Shown here one piece after another: positions 26,180-37,672 of a stretch of DNA of 64,000 nt (position 1 is its first letter; the number at the start of each line of letters is the position of its first letter). Made by a program: the position numbers and the translations under genes. Under the pieces are notes generated by a model, which was not told the origin of the DNA, made no database searches, and saw only the letters and a program-made list of their open reading frames with translations. The DNA is taken from assembly GCA_033002965.1 (NCBI GenBank), contig JAURVB010012355.1, positions 46,876 to 110,875 of the forward strand, written 5' to 3'. Source of the stretch: Piper betle. Its lineage: Eukaryota > Streptophyta > Magnoliopsida > Piperales > Piperaceae.

Positions 26180-26750
26180 AGCTACCTTCATCTCCGACCA
26201 ACGACCACTGTCCGCTCCGTCCTCCCATGTTGTAAGGACAATGGCCTGACTTCCCCAGCATTCACGAAGTGCAACTTTTCCTCTCCCAGCTGCCTTTGTC
26301 TTCTAGCCGCCGCCGTCGCTTTCGCCATCGCTGTGGCTGACTGGAGCCTTTATCTTCGACCACCTTCCCCAATCCATCGAGGTCCTCCGCCCAGACCATG
26401 ACCTGAGTTCTCCGGCGTCTCCGAAGTACAATTTCCTCCCGACCGCCTTCTTCTTCTGGCTACCGCCACTGTGGTCGTCCATAGTCATCACCTCTGACCA
26501 CCTTCCCATATCCATCGTCGTCCTCGTCCACCCCGACCACGACCTGTGTTCTCTGGCATTCCCAAAGTGTAATCTTCCTCCCTACCACATTCTTCTTCTG
26601 GCCGCCGCTGCCACTGCCGCTGTGGCTGACCAAAGCCATTATTTTTTACCACCTTCCCCGATCCATCGTTGTCCTCCTCCGCCCAAACCATGGCTTGAGT
26701 TGTTTGGCATTCCCGAAGTGCCGGCCTGCATTCTTCCTCCCAGTCTTGGT
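26180..26750. repeat. Degenerate tandem repeat, unit about 140-160 bp, about 4 copies
   Basis: Units share a landmark order: a CGACCACC-type block, CTTCCCC, ATCCATCG, TCCTCCGCCC, CCATGACCTGAG, TCTCCGGCGT and CCGAAGT, then CTTCTTCTGGC. Copies begin near 26187, 26347, 26485 and 26638. Minus-strand reading frames across it encode repetitive Trp/Gly/Arg-rich peptides and look incidental. Confidence 0.65.
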
Positions 26751-27605
26751 CAGCTTTCTCCGCCATCGCTACTGAGGTAATCCGTTCCTTACGATTTTTT
26801 TACTGTACATAAAAAAATCACGTAGCCATTTAAAATAATTAAATCATCATTTACCCCTAAATTTTAGCTTTATTTCCTTATAAAAAATATTGCTTAATTT
26901 TTTTAAAATTAGTGCTATTAGGCAAATTAATACCTTTAAGTGATAACACAAAAAACATGCAACCCCTTAATTTATTTCTATATTTTGATATTATAATCTT
27001 ATTTATTTAATAAGTTGAAGTACAACTATATCCTAATTTTATATTTAATTTTTCAAATCCAAAAGTTAAATAGAGTTCTTTAATATCTACATCAATTGGT
27101 TTGTTTTGCATAACATATTCCAACACGAGGTATGTTTAAAATTTTAATATATATTTCTATTAGTTGTTAATTTGTTATGGCTTTGATAGTTATTAGAATA
27201 CACTTATGAATTTTATTCTTTAAAGGTGATAATAGAATACATTTATTCATTTTATAAAATTTATTTATTTTTATTTAATTTAATATCTCACAATGAATGA
27301 TATCTGTTGATGGACGAATAAAAAAAGTCTAAATATAGGTGAAGGTTATAAAATATAGATTTTTGATAGTTTTTTTTTCAATTTTAGATTTATAATTCTA
27401 AGTATTTTATTTTTTTTGGAAACGTTTACTATTGAATGATGTCTTAGGTATTTTGTAAAAAATTGAAATATAGTTACAACTTAAACCGATCTTTTATTAT
27501 TAAGATAGTTTATATAAATATATTGATTGACAATTTTTGTTCATTTTAATCTATATAACTAAATATTTTTCTCCTAAACGAGTTACTTTAAACCTTATGA
27601 TCGGG

Positions 27606-27697
27606 CTAATTTCAAACTCCCAAATGAACTAATTTCAAACTCCTGAACAAACTTGTTTCAAACTCTCGAACGAACTAATTTCGAGCTCTTCAAAATT
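27606..27697. repeat. 23 bp tandem repeat, 4 units
   Basis: Four back-to-back 23 bp units of the form CTAATTTCAAACTCCCAAATGAA with point differences, starting at 27606, 27629, 27652 and 27675. Confidence 0.8.
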
Positions 27698-27880
27698 AAA
27701 TAATTTAAGTATATTCGAATTTGAATCGAACTCGAATAATATAAAAAATATCCAAGTCGATTTCAAACATATATTTTTAAAACTCGTTTAATTTCGAATC
27801 GATCTCGAACAAACTTCAAACTATCCGAACCAAGTTCGAGCATATGGCTCGGCTGCTCATTTAGCACCCCTAATCATAAG

Positions 27881-28379
27881 CCTCTCCGCAGCCACATATT
27901 AAAGACATCCAATTATTGAAACTTTACCATTTATAGTCACATACCCTAAAATTCCCATTAGACACCTTTTTATATTAAATGGGAGAGGGAAGGTTTTAAT
28001 GTGGATCAACAATGAATCCCTTACAAGCTACACACTCATGCTTGCATACTTTGTTTAGGAAAAAGAAAGCATGCATTAAGCCCCTCTTCGCCTAACAACA
28101 ATGTAAAAGCAATATCTACCACGAGCTGGGGGGAACAAAACGAAAAAAGAAAAGAACAAAAGCATTAGCTATTGTAGGTCCTTGACAAATTTTTTTGGGA
28201 ATTTAGAATTAAGCTACACGGATTACATGAACCATTTTGTAACATTTCACTCATTTGACATTAACAAATAAGAGCTGATGCTCATGCACAACGAGGCCTA
28301 TAGAAACAGGATGAAGAGAGTTGAGAAAATATGTATTTACAGAGGGACTCAAATGTTCATCTGATCTCGGGCTCCCGTC
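27881..28379. other. 3' flank of PARP2 gene
   Basis: About 500 bp of ordinary AT-rich sequence, expected to carry the 3' UTR of the minus-strand PARP2 gene. Nothing else recognised. Confidence 0.5.
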
Positions 28380-31300
28380 TTAAAAGTTGAAATTCACATG
28401 TACCACATACTTCATCCGAATTTGGTCGACGTCATAGACAATATATTCATTGTATAGCAGACTACCCTGCAAGAAAATTTTAACTAAATAATAGCTTTGT
28501 TTTTATTTTCATAAACTATCTTCTAACACAACCAGAATAACAAAGATATATATACTCTCGCATGTCATTCGCAATTTAGGAATTTTTTCTCATGTCATAA
28601 ATATAAAGAAAATATTTGCATAAATAACCTTATGACCAGATTGCTTTTTAGGTCTTCCAAAAGGAACAATCACACCGTCATCCAGTGTTAATGACTCGGA
28701 ACAATTTGGAGCTGTTCTTCCAACACCTTTTGTGCTGCAGTACATAAATAACTGTTAGATCATGTTTTAGAGCAGATTATAAATTAGTAAGGTTGAGAAG
28801 AAACCTTAGCTTTCCCTTTGGCAATCGGTCAGCATTGTAATCGGCATCAGTAAGCTCCACCATTTCTCCAAGTGCAACCTGCACACAAGCAAGTTTAAAG
28901 ATGAAAAATGTTGTAAAAGAAACGCATTTAGATGGGAGGAACAACCTCACATAAAAGAAGCACTCCACTCCGGATAGTCTCAGATGCACAGCAATAGTTT
29001 GCACTCTTTGAGAACATATCAGCAAAGTAAACACCTTTGCCAAACATGTACCCTGAAACTGGTGCTTCTGGAGGAGCTATGCGTAAACCTATTTTGCAGC
29101 AACGAGGAAATTCAGAATGGCTACAGCCTGTTTCTATCTCTTTCTTCAACAATGTATCACTTAAAGTGGAATTTACTCATATCCAAAGACGTGCAATAAC
29201 GCAAATTATTGTAAAGAGAGACAGGAGTAATAGGCACATAATTTGATTGATAATTATATAGCCCATCTTTACACACTAAGCAAAACGTAAATAATTCACG
29301 TATTAAACGATTTAAAATTGATGACCAAAAACACATGCAAAAACAAAGTGGCAACTTTAAAGTTAAATGTCCATAAAATACCACCTCCAGAGGATAAAAG
29401 CATTAATGAAACGAGCACATTTATTATGATAATCAGCAAGCTTCTCCACTATCACTGTCCAAGATGATAAACACTGACCGACAGAAAGTAAATACTCTCA
29501 CAGCAGTTCAGGCTACACGTCTAAGACATTTGAGGAAGGGGATGGCTCACCTTGAGATAGAATGCCTACCCAATTTGAGAGTCTAGAACCATGCCACAAA
29601 AGCATTTTATTCTGTGCATCATGAAACTGCAAAGAAGCAAGAAGTACCTTGTTTGATCAGCCTCATATGCAACATTTTAATTTCAATGCCAGAAAACAGA
29701 GTAATCCACATATCAGAAGTAAACTAGCAAAAACAACGTATTAGGATCATTGATGCATGTAGCAGGGTAAGAAACATTATTCTTGGAATAAAAAAAAATA
29801 ATATAACCTCAACATCAGCTTACAGCTTATAACACAAACATAAATTGTTGAGGATAATTCACTTACCCTTTCAAAACGTCCATCCTCCCCTTGCCTCGAT
29901 ACCTTAAAGATATGCACTATATCAACCGTATAATTAGAGTGTGTTTTTCCATGAGTATTTCTCATATATTTCTCTATCTGCAACGAGGGAATAAATATCA
30001 GCATGTAGGAGAAATAATACGAAGTACACAAACGCAGAAGACACTAACAAAAGGGCATGTACAAGCCACGATTCAATATATTTGCAATAAAAATCATAAA
30101 ATTTTTGATGGATGGACTAAAACCTTTAGCATAAAACTATCAAGTAGCTTAAAAAAAATATCATAGCACTGATTATGCATAACTAAGCTGTCGGCTTCAT
30201 CTGCGACATCTAAGCAATATAGCCGTCCTTAGACATCAAAACTAATGATGTTTTTCATAGAAAGAGAAATATGGACAAAAAGAGGTCACTAGTTTGCAGC
30301 TGGTATTATAAGGCATTAGTGCAAATACACTAACACTACCATAATAAACTCCCTTGATGCAACTTCCAATGGTGTAAGCTCACAGCAAAGACGCTCATAA
30401 CATGAATATAGGTGATCATCCTGTAAAACACAAATTGATCCAGGTTATTTTGCAATATAAATCATTGCTTCTGTTACTTTGACAAACAAACAAGACTTCA
30501 TAGAAAAACCAACTCATGTGTAAGACATGCCATTTGTCGGACTTCAATCCCTTTTCTACTATTTTTCCCCTAAAACAACTGGCAAAAGAGACATCCTGAC
30601 AAACTTTGTAAAATTGCATCTTTATATGTATGTAAAAAATAATAAATAGGCTATCATTATAAGTCTCTTAACCTCCAATACCGAGAGATTTTATTAAATA
30701 AGACTCGCCACTGACTAAAAAATTCTGGCAACCATGTGAATGCAAGATAACAAAATCTAGACCACAAAAACTAACTTCCAACAAAATCTTCTCTATATTT
30801 CAGCCAAGATGATCCATTGGTCTTCAATCAATCACATGTACAAACAAATCATAATAAAAAACATTCATGGTCCAGTTATAAGTCTTACCTGCACTTCAGG
30901 GTTACTGTCCAACAGTTTAGTTGCTGTTTCAATCTCTCCAAGTGCTTGGACCTTCAAAAAGCATACATTATATCTGTAACTTTGTATTTCAAAAAGAAAA
31001 GAAAAACTATTTGCAATCTCCTGCATTGTCAAATGCTTATGATAGTACAGAAAAGACAAAAAAAAAAAATTAAAAGAATAAAAAAAGAAAAGAATCTACT
31101 TGTATGAATGCCATGTGGTAAGAGTATAAAGGTGGAAGATGGCCTGCTTCCCAATCAGAAGAGCATGTCCCTACTGGGGAAGTCTAAGAAGTAACCTCAA
31201 TAATCAAATATTTCAAGTGGTAAACAATATGAGGAGAAGAATGCTGTACTGCTGGATAAAAAAAAAAAAAAGCTGGGTGGCGTCGCCGCTGCCGCCAGCC

Positions 31301-34300
31301 AACGAGTCGCCGCCACCCCGGCCGACGTGATGCCAACCCCTGCCCCGCCCCCGGCCGACGGGGCGGCGACGCAACCCCCGCCCCCCCCCACCACCGGCGG
31401 CGACGGGGCGGCGGATCTAGCCGCCCCCGCCGCCGGGCGACACCACCCCCACCCGTCGGGGCCGCTGCCCCATTGCCGCGCCCCCTCCCGAAGCCGGGGT
31501 CGGCCGCTGCGGTGCACCCCAGCGGCCCACCTCCCCGCCCCGCCCCTCCCCACCGCGGCAACAGGCGCCCAGCCGCACCCCCCCACCCCGTCCCCCACCC
31601 GCCACCCCCGCCGCGCCGCGCCCCCCGTGTGGCGACCCGCGACCACCTTGCCGCCGCCCCCGGCCGTCGCCGTGGCCGGGCACCCTTCCCGCCCCCTCCG
31701 CCGTCGCTACTGCGGCGGCGCCGGCGGCCCCCTCTCATTTTTTTTGATCTTGGCCGTTGGATGCTAATCCAACGGCCAAGATCAAACTGCAGCACAGGCA
31801 AGCTGCCTGTGCTGCAGTATAGGAAACTTATTTCCAAACAATATTCATCAATGGTAAACTCTCACCTGGAAAGGAGAAACATTCACATTTCTTTTGCTTG
31901 TGATAAGGACAAATTTAAAATGTAGGTTTCCACTACAGCCATTAAGCTTATATTTCATCAATAGATGCTTAATTTTTACAAGTAGATTGTGGGGAAAATG
32001 TTGCATATAGGGTGATAATGAAAAAACAATATACTTCATATAAGAAATTAACTCAGTTAATGGTTTTGCATTGCCGGTCCCAAGCCCGGATAAAGGATGA
32101 GGGTTGGCGTCAGAATGGGTATCCAACTATCAAAAATTTTGCCACTTGTAATTGCATAGATTACTAATTTAGGGTCCACGCCCTAGGATCCAAACGGTCT
32201 GGGAGGGACCACCACGGCTCCTCTCTTCTGTTTAGATACCAAGTGGAAGATGAAGAAGAAGAAGAATGTCGTATAAGAAATTACCATTTCTAGCTTAGCT
32301 GTCAATTTTGCTGGAGTGTCAATAAGAAATCCACCTGATGGAGCAAGAAAGCTAAATTTGAGCACATAAATTGATAAATTGCACAATTTGAGCCACTTAT
32401 TGTGTACTTAAGAAACCAGAAATAATATTCAGCTACACCTTGAAAAAAACATTCATAATGTGCAATGGGCATTCATCATTATTCCTCCTCTCTATGTCAC
32501 CTACATTGCAGTTTTTCCATATACTTGACATTGATTTACCAACTCATGCAAGTTGAAGACACTATTTGGGAGCTAATAATTAATTAATCATGCAAAATAT
32601 TTAATATGAAGACATTGCTTCTTACAAGATGGTTTTCTAATAGTACAGATCCATAATATGTGGTAACACTATTAGTTAAAAGGTTTCTAAAAAATAAATC
32701 AGCTTAGGAGATCACAAAGTTTTCTACGTGCATGTCCCCACAACAGCATTCCATTTTCAGTCTTGCACAAATATACAAATGTTTGTTATGTTAAAAACAG
32801 AAGGCAAGTCAAAATGGGATTTTTGAGCCTCGCCAGGAAGAGCTACAAAGGGGCGTCCTAAAACCCACTAGCTACGCTCTAAAAATAAAGGAAGCTGAGG
32901 TTTTTAGCTTGTTTTGAATTTTGACTATTTTCCAGTATAGACCTCTTCTCACAGTGGAGCGATATACTAGGGCATAAGGATGATGAAGTGTCAATTAAAA
33001 ATCAATGCTAATGATGCCAGATTAACATGGGGTGTAAATCTTACTCATCTTCTTGAAGCCAAAGTCATGGGGAATGACTGTATAAAATTCTCTGAAAAAA
33101 AAAGGACGGTTGAGAAAAGCATGGAAAAATGTAAAACTAATTAGTTCACACACAATGTATTAAAAAAGAGAACAGACAATGGCTTACTTTCAATCTGATT
33201 TAAGGTCTACTTCATTATCTTAAATTAACCCTTGAATATCCAACAAAGTACTAATTTGGTATATCCATATACCAATAAAGAGGCAACGTTTCAATGGGAG
33301 AACATTTCTATGAAAACAAGGAACATTACTAAAGAGATATAAATATGACATTGGTGCATAAAGCTTATAATGACAAGTGTATATACGGTACATCTTTGTG
33401 GAGTGTCTCCGCATGCTAGAAGCGCTCAGTTGAGTAAATTAATGAGGAAGTTAAGCACATCATGTATAAAGAAATAAGAAAAATAAGTAGTTTCTTCAAT
33501 ACCCGCTCAAGAGTTCCAGTTTCTTATTGTCAGATTGATCAATCACATCAGAAATTTGCCGCAAAATGTCATATCCCTGAAAGAATAATGAATATTAAAT
33601 ACAAAATAAATTGCAATAACATGGTCAGTCAGTCAATAAAGCTGATGAATCACCTTGAGAATTGTAGCTTTACTTAGCTTTCCAAGGGGCAATCTTTCAG
33701 CATTATATCCTGAAATGACAATAAAATGCATAAATAACAACAAACCACCTTTAGAAAGTCACAAATTGTAAATGTGTTAATGGCCAACGGCCACAATATG
33801 CAGGAGTCCAGACAATAATGCACACCTATTTCGACCATTTGCTGCTTCATCATCCTGATGTTGCATATAAGGGAAATAAATTTTGCAAGATCATGTTTCA
33901 GCTTCGTATCTCGTACTAAATCTCCATTAACAGCATCCTCTGATTTAGAAGCAGTCTTCTGGCAAAATTTCAACATAAAAATTGTATATCTATTAAATAC
34001 AAACATGATAGGCAATCAACATAAATGAACTAGTAAGAAAATTGAAATGATGCAATGTGACATCTGATCGTTTTACTACAAGCCACCAAATGCACAACTA
34101 TGCTGACCACTGTTAACAACATCTTGCTTCCTTAATTTTAGGGTTTAAGTTAGCCAACCCATGCTTCTTGCAGGTAAGAAGAATGCAAGACAAGACAACA
34201 CCAGTTAAACTACATAGAATAGACCCAACAGAGAGGGTAGGGAACTAACTGGATCACTTTCTGGCTCATTGTAGTCCATTTCCAACCACGTATAGCACCT

Positions 34301-35292
34301 CGGATAACTTACAAACTCTCTTCGATTACACCACTGGTTCTTCGTCTTATCTAAGAACTTTTGTAGAAACTCGTTTATAGCAGATTCTCGAGATGTGAAG
34401 CTATGCAACTTGTCTTGACCCTTGACTCCAACTCTGCCCCATCGGTTGTAAACGATGAAGCTGCTTCCATCATCCGATTCTGCAACCACGTAAAAGGGAA
34501 CACAAACAATCAATAAATCGTACATGTGACCAACTGGACAAACATGGGAAAAAACATACGAAGCGCTTGAATCACGTAGAACTTGTTGTTATTCTTTCCA
34601 ACATTCGTCTGGTTTAGAACGGCATCATAGATTTCTTCTCCCTGCAAAAATAAACAACGTCAATCATAAATCAAACTCGTGGTGAGTTCCAAACTTCCAA
34701 TCAACAAGATAATATTCTACATTTTGCAGTTACCATACTTGACTTATCACATGATAATGCGACTTTATATGATCAGGAAGCCACTGGTCAAGCACAGCAC
34801 CGTCTTTCTTGGTAGCTCGAACGAATTTCTCCTCAACTTCCTCCTTCACACCCCCACCTAACACCATAAAAAACAGCAACATTTTCACATCAGACCCGAC
34901 AAGAACAAGCTCAAAAACCACAAAATAAAAACCCCAAAGCCACTCACTTTCCGAAACATCTCCCCCATCCCCACCATTACCCTGCGAAGCCACCGCCATT
35001 TCCTCTCCATCAACCTCCCTCTTCCGCTTCCGACCGGCGCCGCCGGAATCATCCGTCGAGATTGCCTCTTTCCGCATTGCAGACGTGAGCCGCCGAACCT
35101 GGACGATCCAAACAGCAATACCAAAAACCAAAAAAAAAACAATTCCAATCAATAAACCCCCAAAGAATCTCAAAAACACTCGAGAAAACAACCAAAAATA
35201 CCGACCAGAGTGGGCTTCGTGCCGGTTGTCGGAAGCCCGCGCCGGGAGAGCTCGTCGCGCAGCTCGTCAACCTTGAGCTTGGCCGCCATCAT
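28380..35292 (-). CDS. PARP2: Poly(ADP-ribose) polymerase, PARP2 type (SAP-WGR-PRD-PARP), 18 exons
   Basis: Nuclear DNA-damage ADP-ribosyltransferase. Exons: 35292-35202, 35098-34948, 34857-34739, 34641-34560, 34479-34250, 33958-33826, 33709-33654, 33576-33503, 33091-33045, 32334-32285, 30951-30889, 30420-30340, 29977-29867, 29626-29551, 29088-28946, 28878-28805, 28734-28629, 28466-28380. Product about 589 residues. Domains: one SAP motif ([22 protein letters not shown]), a basic linker, WGR ([15 protein letters not shown]), helical regulatory domain ([31 protein letters not shown]) and catalytic domain. The H-Y-E triad is present: His440 in LLWHGSR, Tyr474 in [18 protein letters not shown], Glu568 in [10 protein letters not shown]. 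It appears to lack the second SAP motif of other plant PARP2 proteins. Exon 1 ends in phase 1 but exon 2 opens in phase 0, so one extra G near 35201-35203 is suspected. The start may be ATG 35292 or 35289. Confidence 0.93.
31236..31825. mobile_element. GC-rich insertion with terminal hairpins in PARP2 intron 10
   Basis: About 590 bp of extreme GC content inside an AT-rich intron. The plus strand is C-rich, so the PARP2 pre-mRNA is G-rich. The right end has two adjacent perfect hairpins: a 17 bp stem GATCTTGGCCGTTGGAT with its complement (31745-31784), and a 14 bp stem CTGCAGCACAGGCA with its complement (31787-31817). The left end shows a matching TACTGCTG start. Pro-, Arg- or Gly-rich frames on both strands are compositional. 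It resembles the larger foldback element at 35.6-37.7 kb and is probably a non-autonomous element of the same kind. Confidence 0.6.
32063..32200 (+). repeat. Dispersed repeat, copy 2 (PARP2 intron 10)
   Basis: Second copy of the repeat seen at 5938-6062: GCATTGCCGGTCCCAAG, a CCGGAT, GATGAGGGTT, TATCCAAC, ending near AGGATCCA. Same strand and block order, with substitutions and spacing changes. Confidence 0.5.
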
Positions 35293-35600
35293 CGGACTAG
35301 GGTGGTCGGAGAAGCTCTTGCGATCGGAGAATTTGAAAGTCGCCGCCGGCGAGGAGTTTAGGCGGTGCAGAGGAGCGTTTATACAAACCAAGAGTGCCAA
35401 CCACGGCGTCGGCAAAGCGTGTTGGGGAAGAGTCGACTCCCGCCATTTTTAGTGCCCCCTCTTTTTGGGCTAATAGGCCCATTAGCGAGTGCCGATTTGG
35501 TGGGCCGAGGACCAAAAAAAATTCAATGGGCCGGACACAATTTACAACGTCGTGTTTTTTTTTTTAATGAGGTATTCATATTTGTTTATTTTATATATAT
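35293..35600. other. PARP2 proximal promoter / 5' UTR
   Basis: About 300 bp between the PARP2 start and the GC-rich foldback element. In-frame codons continue upstream of the chosen start to an ATG at 35415, so a longer N-terminus cannot be excluded, but family members begin at MAxKL. Confidence 0.5.
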
Positions 35601-35604
35601 AGGG

Positions 35605-37672
35605 CAACGCTATAGTGCGCTACCTTATTTTGGCAGCGCCAATGCGCTGCTTGGTCGGATCCTGATCTGACGGCCCACAATCAAACCACACCCCCCACCC
35701 CCACCCACCCACTCCGCCGGCCCCCGCCCACTGCTGCCCTCGCCCAGCCCCCGTCGCTGCCTTTGCACCGTCGGCCTCCCTGCCCCGGCCCCCACTCGAC
35801 GGCCGCCCCATGCCCCCGTCCTGCCGGCCGCCCCTGCCCCTACCCCGCTAGTCGCCGCTGCCCTCGCCCCGCCGCTGCCCTTGCCCCTGCCGGCCTCCCC
35901 TGCCCGCCCCAGTCGGCCGCTGCAGCCTCTGCCCCAGCCCCCGCCCTCGCTCGTAGTCATCGCACCCCCCCCCCCGCGGGTGGCTGGCGGCGAGGTCGCC
36001 GACGGTTGGGTGGTGCGGCGAGAGAGAGAGGGGGGAACAGGGGAGGGTAAAATCGTAATAAAAACTTATACTCGGTCCCTAAATAGAGTTAATATTACGA
36101 AATAAATTAAAAAATAAAAAAATTATAATAAATACTTGATTCGATCTCGCACGAGATCGAGTTAATATTTCAAAATAAATTTAAAAAATAAAATAATTTT
36201 GTAATAAAAACTTTATTTCGTCCCTACACGAGACCAGCACCGCACATTTCCCAGCAGGCCCATCCAGCCCCGAGGCGGCGACATTATTGGCCAGTGGGCT
36301 GCCGGCGGCAAGGTCGCCGGCAGGGGTGGCGCGCCAAAACAAACGAGGAAGAAACATGGGATAGTATTTTGGTAATAAAAATTTTACTTCGGACTCGAGT
36401 TAAAATAATTTATTACGGAGTTATTTTATTTTTTTAAATTTATTTTGTAATAAAAATTTATTCGGTAATAAAGTTATTTTGTAATAAAAACTTGACTCGT
36501 CCCGCACATGATCGAGTTAGGTTTTTATTACAAAATTATTTTATATTTTTTAAATTTATTTCATATTATTGACTTGATCCCGACTCGAGTTATGTTTTTA
36601 TTACGAAATTATTTTTTAAAAAAATTATTCAATAATATTAATTTGACTCTAGTCGAGATCGGGATCGAGTCAAGTTTTATTTTATAATATTTTATTTTAT
36701 AGTTTTGTATTTTTTTAAAAAATTTAAAAATTATTGTGAAATAAATTAAATATATAAAATAATATTTTTTAATTTGACTTCAGTCGAGATCAGGGAGATG
36801 ACGCGAGGGGGGGCAGGGGAGACGGCGCAGGGCAGGGGGCGGCGAGAGGGGGTCAGGGGCGGCAGAGAGGGGTTAGAGGGCGGCAGGGAGGTCGGGGCCT
36901 GTGGGGCAGGGGGGAGGTGGTCGGCAAGCAGTGGCGTCAGCGGGGAGCGAATCAAATTTTTATTTTATGTTATTTTATTTTAAAATTTTATTTCATAAAA
37001 TTAACTTGAGTCAAGAGCAAGTCAAGTTTTTATTTTATTATATTTTATTTTAAAATTTATTTCATAAATTTGACTCGAGTTAGGAGCGAGTCAAATTTTT
37101 ATTACGAAAATGCCATTGCTCCTTCTTTCCCTGTGTTTTGTCGCGCCACCGCCGGCAGTTAAGCAGGTGACGCTCTCGTGGAGGTGGCCAGGGCAGCAGA
37201 CGGCGGGGAGGAGCTTGGTCGACGGGCGAGGGGTGTGGGCGAAATGGGCGGCTGGGGAGGGTGGCGAAAACAGGGCAGGGGCAGGCGGGGCCGCGGCCGG
37301 GGGGGGCGGGGAACCGGGTAGGGGCGAGACGACGAAGGGGGCAGGGGAAACAGGGCAGGTGGGGGAGGGCTACGGGCATGGGGCGAGGCGGCGGAGGGGG
37401 TAGGGGAAACACAGCAAGGGGGAAGGCTGCGGGCAGGGGACGCGGCAGCGGACGGGGCGGGGGGAAATCGGGCAGGGGGGGGAGGGCTACGGGCAGAGGG
37501 CACGGCGGCGAAAGGGGCGACGACGGCGAGCGTGGCGGGGGCGGCGATGGGAGGCTGAAAGTTAGGGGGGGTGATTGTGAAGGTTGATTGTGGACCGTTG
37601 GATTAGATCCAACAGTCCATGAAGCCATGCGCTGCCTGCGCTGCCAAAAACAGGCAGCGCATGGTAATATTA
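35605..37672. mobile_element. Large foldback-like element with C-rich and G-rich arms
   Basis: About 2.07 kb. Terminal inverted repeats of roughly 80 bp: the left end reads GCGCTACCTTATTTTGGCAG... to CCCACAATCAAACC. The right end read inward gives GCGCTGCC, TTTTTGGCAGCGC and CCACAATCAACC in the same order. The right end also forms a perfect 13 bp hairpin CATGCGCTGCCTG/CAGGCAGCGCATG. The left arm (35680-35990) is C-rich on plus; the right arm (37180-37560) and an inner block (36790-36930) are G-rich on plus, so the arms can pair. The middle is AT-rich with repeated GACTCGAGT / GTAATAAAAACTT words. It is flanked by TA-rich sequence. No transposase. It begins about 310 bp upstream of the PARP2 start codon. 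Confidence 0.6.
36040..37110. repeat. Degenerate repeats inside the foldback element
   Basis: Recurring words GTAATAAAAACTT..., GATCGAGTTAATATT and GACTCGAGT-AGGAGCGAGTCAA, spaced by about 60-90 bp with AT filler, interrupted by a G-rich block at 36790-36930. Confidence 0.5.

Larger units (their letters stand above)
25691..27880. repeat. AT-rich repetitive block with CT-rich core, possible decayed DNA transposon
   Basis: The edges are rich in TTTGAACTCGAA-like words in inverted arrangement: 25720-25830 on the left, 27590-27870 on the right. The right edge ends ...GCACCCCTAA, that is TTAGGGGTGC inward, reminiscent of hAT-type ends. No matching left terminus was found. The boundary AGTCGGGAGTGAATTAAAT near 26043 resembles the unit next to the GC block at 37080. 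The core 26100-26770 is pyrimidine-rich and tandemly repeated. No coding gene recognised. Confidence 0.35.

Noticed and set aside
25691..27880. Calling this block a hAT element from its TTAGGGGTGC right end
   Set aside because: No matching left terminus, no transposase residues and no target duplication could be found.
31184..31925. Long Pro-, Arg- and Gly-rich frames (up to 217 codons) on both strands
   Set aside because: Produced by low-complexity GC-rich repeat sequence in a PARP2 intron; stops are rare because of composition.
35620..36105. Pro- and Gly-rich frames in the foldback element left arm
   Set aside because: Compositional; open in several frames at once and not similar to known proteins.
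37080..37628. 182-codon Pro-rich minus frame
   Set aside because: Same reason: GC-rich arm of the foldback element.
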